DNA from: Chryseobacterium fluminis
GTDB taxonomy: Bacteria; Bacteroidota; Bacteroidia; Flavobacteriales; Weeksellaceae
Assembly (NCBI RefSeq): GCF_026314945.1
Contig: NZ_CP111121.1
Location: 3,968,001 to 4,032,000, forward strand
Direction: 5' to 3'
DNA length: 64,000 nucleotides
Under the pieces are notes generated by a model that did not search any database, was not told the origin of the DNA, and saw only the letters and a program-made list of their open reading frames with translations. This document shows positions 63,019-64,000 of the stretch, piece by piece. Position 1 is the first letter of the stretch. Every line of letters starts with the position of its first letter. The position numbers were made by a program, and so were the translations under genes.

Positions 63019-64000
63019 ACCGTTTCCGAAAAATAAGTACCCCAGAAAAGGACTTTTAGTTAAAGGTGCGTCACCATTGGTATGGCTTAGGGAAATCGAT
63101 GCTCTTGCTATTGACATCAGTGTGGTAAAATCTTTTGCAGTTCCTTCCAACGAGCCGAATGTTCTGTATGGCTGCTTTTTGATTTTTGATCAGAATATTC
63201 CGGCAGAAATTGGGAAGAATGCCTATTTCCAGTGTTTTGATGATATGCTGTTTATCCCCGAAAATACAGACTTTTATCCAAAAATAAATGCAGAGGACTG
63301 GCAAAATGCAGACACCGAATATTTAATTATTCATCCTGAATTCGGATTGGTAAAGTTAAAGGAACCCATAGACTGGGTTTCTCTGCTGCAGGAATCTCCG
63401 AAAGCTGAAGATCTCGTCAGAAAACCGTTGAACGGTGTACCCATTCCTCAGGAGATCAAAACATTTCTGGTGGAGATGAATGATGACCGTCTCTTGGAAG
63501 AGCTGGAAAAACCCCAGACGGATGAAGAGTGGATGAAAAATCTTCCATTTGACAAAAAGAAGCTCCTGGAGGGAAATCAGGAAGAAATTGAAAAATACCT
63601 TGCTTATATTACCAGGTATCCCGAACGGGCAATTTATCTTGGAATTCCTTTAGATATCGGCGGCACATTCCGGGGAGATGGATTTGGCAATTTTAATTTT
63701 GACCCGGGTTGGTTTGCCGGTCTTTTCGGAAATGCTCTTCCGGAGGGAGATCACAGTCAGCCAGAATCAAATAACAGCCCGAAGAGAAAATCAAAAGATT
63801 ACCATAAAATTCTGATGGCCGTATTACTTCTTGTTATTGTCGTGGGATTTGCGGTAGGTTCGGATCATAAGAGCAGAATAAAATCAGAATCAGCGGATCT
63901 TTACAGCGATTCTGCAGTGGAGACGGCTCCGACCGGTGATGAGAAGATGGCAACACTGGCATTTGAATCCGGATTTACGGAAATTGATATGAAAATAGAT
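63002..64000 (+). CDS. bpX-like membrane-anchored component, cut by the window end
   Basis: A frame opens at ATG 63002, overlapping the vWA gene by 17 nt, and stays open for 333 codons to the window edge. It starts with ELRIKPFPKNKYPRKGLLVKG and has short beta-type segments, an acidic helical part (DEEWMKNLPFDKKKLLEGNQEEIEKYLAYI), then after about 268 residues a single membrane helix (KILMAVLLLVIVVGFAVG) and a region likely outside. Coupling to the vWA gene makes it part of the same complex, which it may tether to the inner membrane. The 3' end is not visible. Confidence 0.65.
   Translation, partial: MELRIKPFPKNKYPRKGLLVKGASPLVWLREIDALAIDISVVKSFAVPSNEPNVLYGCFLIFDQNIPAEIGKNAYFQCFDDMLFIPENTDFYPKINAEDWQNADTEYLIIHPEFGLVKLKEPIDWVSLLQESPKAEDLVRKPLNGVPIPQEIKTFLVEMNDDRLLEELEKPQTDEEWMKNLPFDKKKLLEGNQEEIEKYLAYITRYPERAIYLGIPLDIGGTFRGDGFGNFNFDPGWFAGLFGNALPEGDHSQPESNNSPKRKSKDYHKILMAVLLLVIVVGFAVGSDHKSRIKSESADLYSDSAVETAPTGDEKMATLAFESGFTEIDMKID

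Noticed and set aside
1..64000. tRNA, rRNA or replication-origin features
   Set aside because: No cloverleaf, rRNA signature or DnaA-box cluster was recognised.

Overview
The window looks like a chromosomal segment from a Flavobacteriia-type Bacteroidota, most likely Chryseobacterium or a close Weeksellaceae relative. Pointers are AT-rich DNA, many signal peptides ending in A-Q, a SusC/SusD pair, a GLPGLI-family protein, a Chryseobacterium-style GG-leader peptide, and TAnnTTTG promoter elements in place of Shine-Dalgarno sites. This genus call is inference; no rRNA gene is present.

Layout. (1) 1-5.4 kb: a compact signalling or natural-product-like island. It has two near-identical tandem GG-leader peptides, an outer-membrane beta-barrel receptor, a GNAT/LuxI-like acyltransferase, a PAS-LuxR regulator and a ThiF/E1-like adenylyltransferase. 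Four perfect 16-bp palindromes (CTACAC-N4-GTGTAG) lie just upstream of the receptor, acyltransferase, regulator and ThiF genes, so the island looks like one autoregulated regulon. (2) 5.5-9.1 kb: a VIT/vWA/DUF2135 surface protein carrying a TonB-box/plug-like stretch, and a small YxSQA-repeat protein. (3) 9.3-43.7 kb: a large pectin utilisation locus. The minus-strand arm (11.6-33.0 kb) encodes SusCD, PL1, GH28, GH43, GH95, GH105, two CE8, two CE12, two alpha/beta hydrolases, a DUF4861 protein and KdgF; a second DUF4861 gene and a PL10 lyase lie in a plus-strand pair at 9.3-11.5 kb. The divergent plus-strand arm (33.9-43.7 kb) encodes KduI, KduD, UxaC, KdgK, Eda, a hexuronate MFS transporter, UxaB and UxaA. 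Together these would cut and de-esterify pectin, import oligomers, and turn both saturated and unsaturated galacturonate into KDG, then KDPG, pyruvate and glyceraldehyde-3-phosphate. (4) 43.9-50.1 kb: an acyltransferase, a RAYT transposase amid REP-like repeats, a LacI regulator, a sugar/H+ symporter and xylose isomerase. GCAATCGATT(G/A)C operators occur in front of susC, kduI and xylA, pointing to one LacI regulator for pectin and xylose genes. (5) 50.5-54.8 kb: WG-repeat protein, DUF434 protein, an unknown, TatD and DeoD. (6) 55.1-57.7 kb: a GG-leader peptide plus GLPGLI protein, an IS5-like transposase and short peptides. (7) 57.8 kb to the right edge: a MoxR ATPase / vWA / beta-propeller (bpX) gene cluster, cut by the window end.

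Several genes are interrupted by one small lesion each: GH95 (in-frame TAA), a CE12 esterase (1-nt frameshift), kduI (1-nt frameshift), a short gene before moxR (two in-frame TAA) and a short peptide gene (one in-frame TAA). They may be real decay or consensus errors in the assembly; the sequence alone does not decide. No tRNA, rRNA or CRISPR array was seen.
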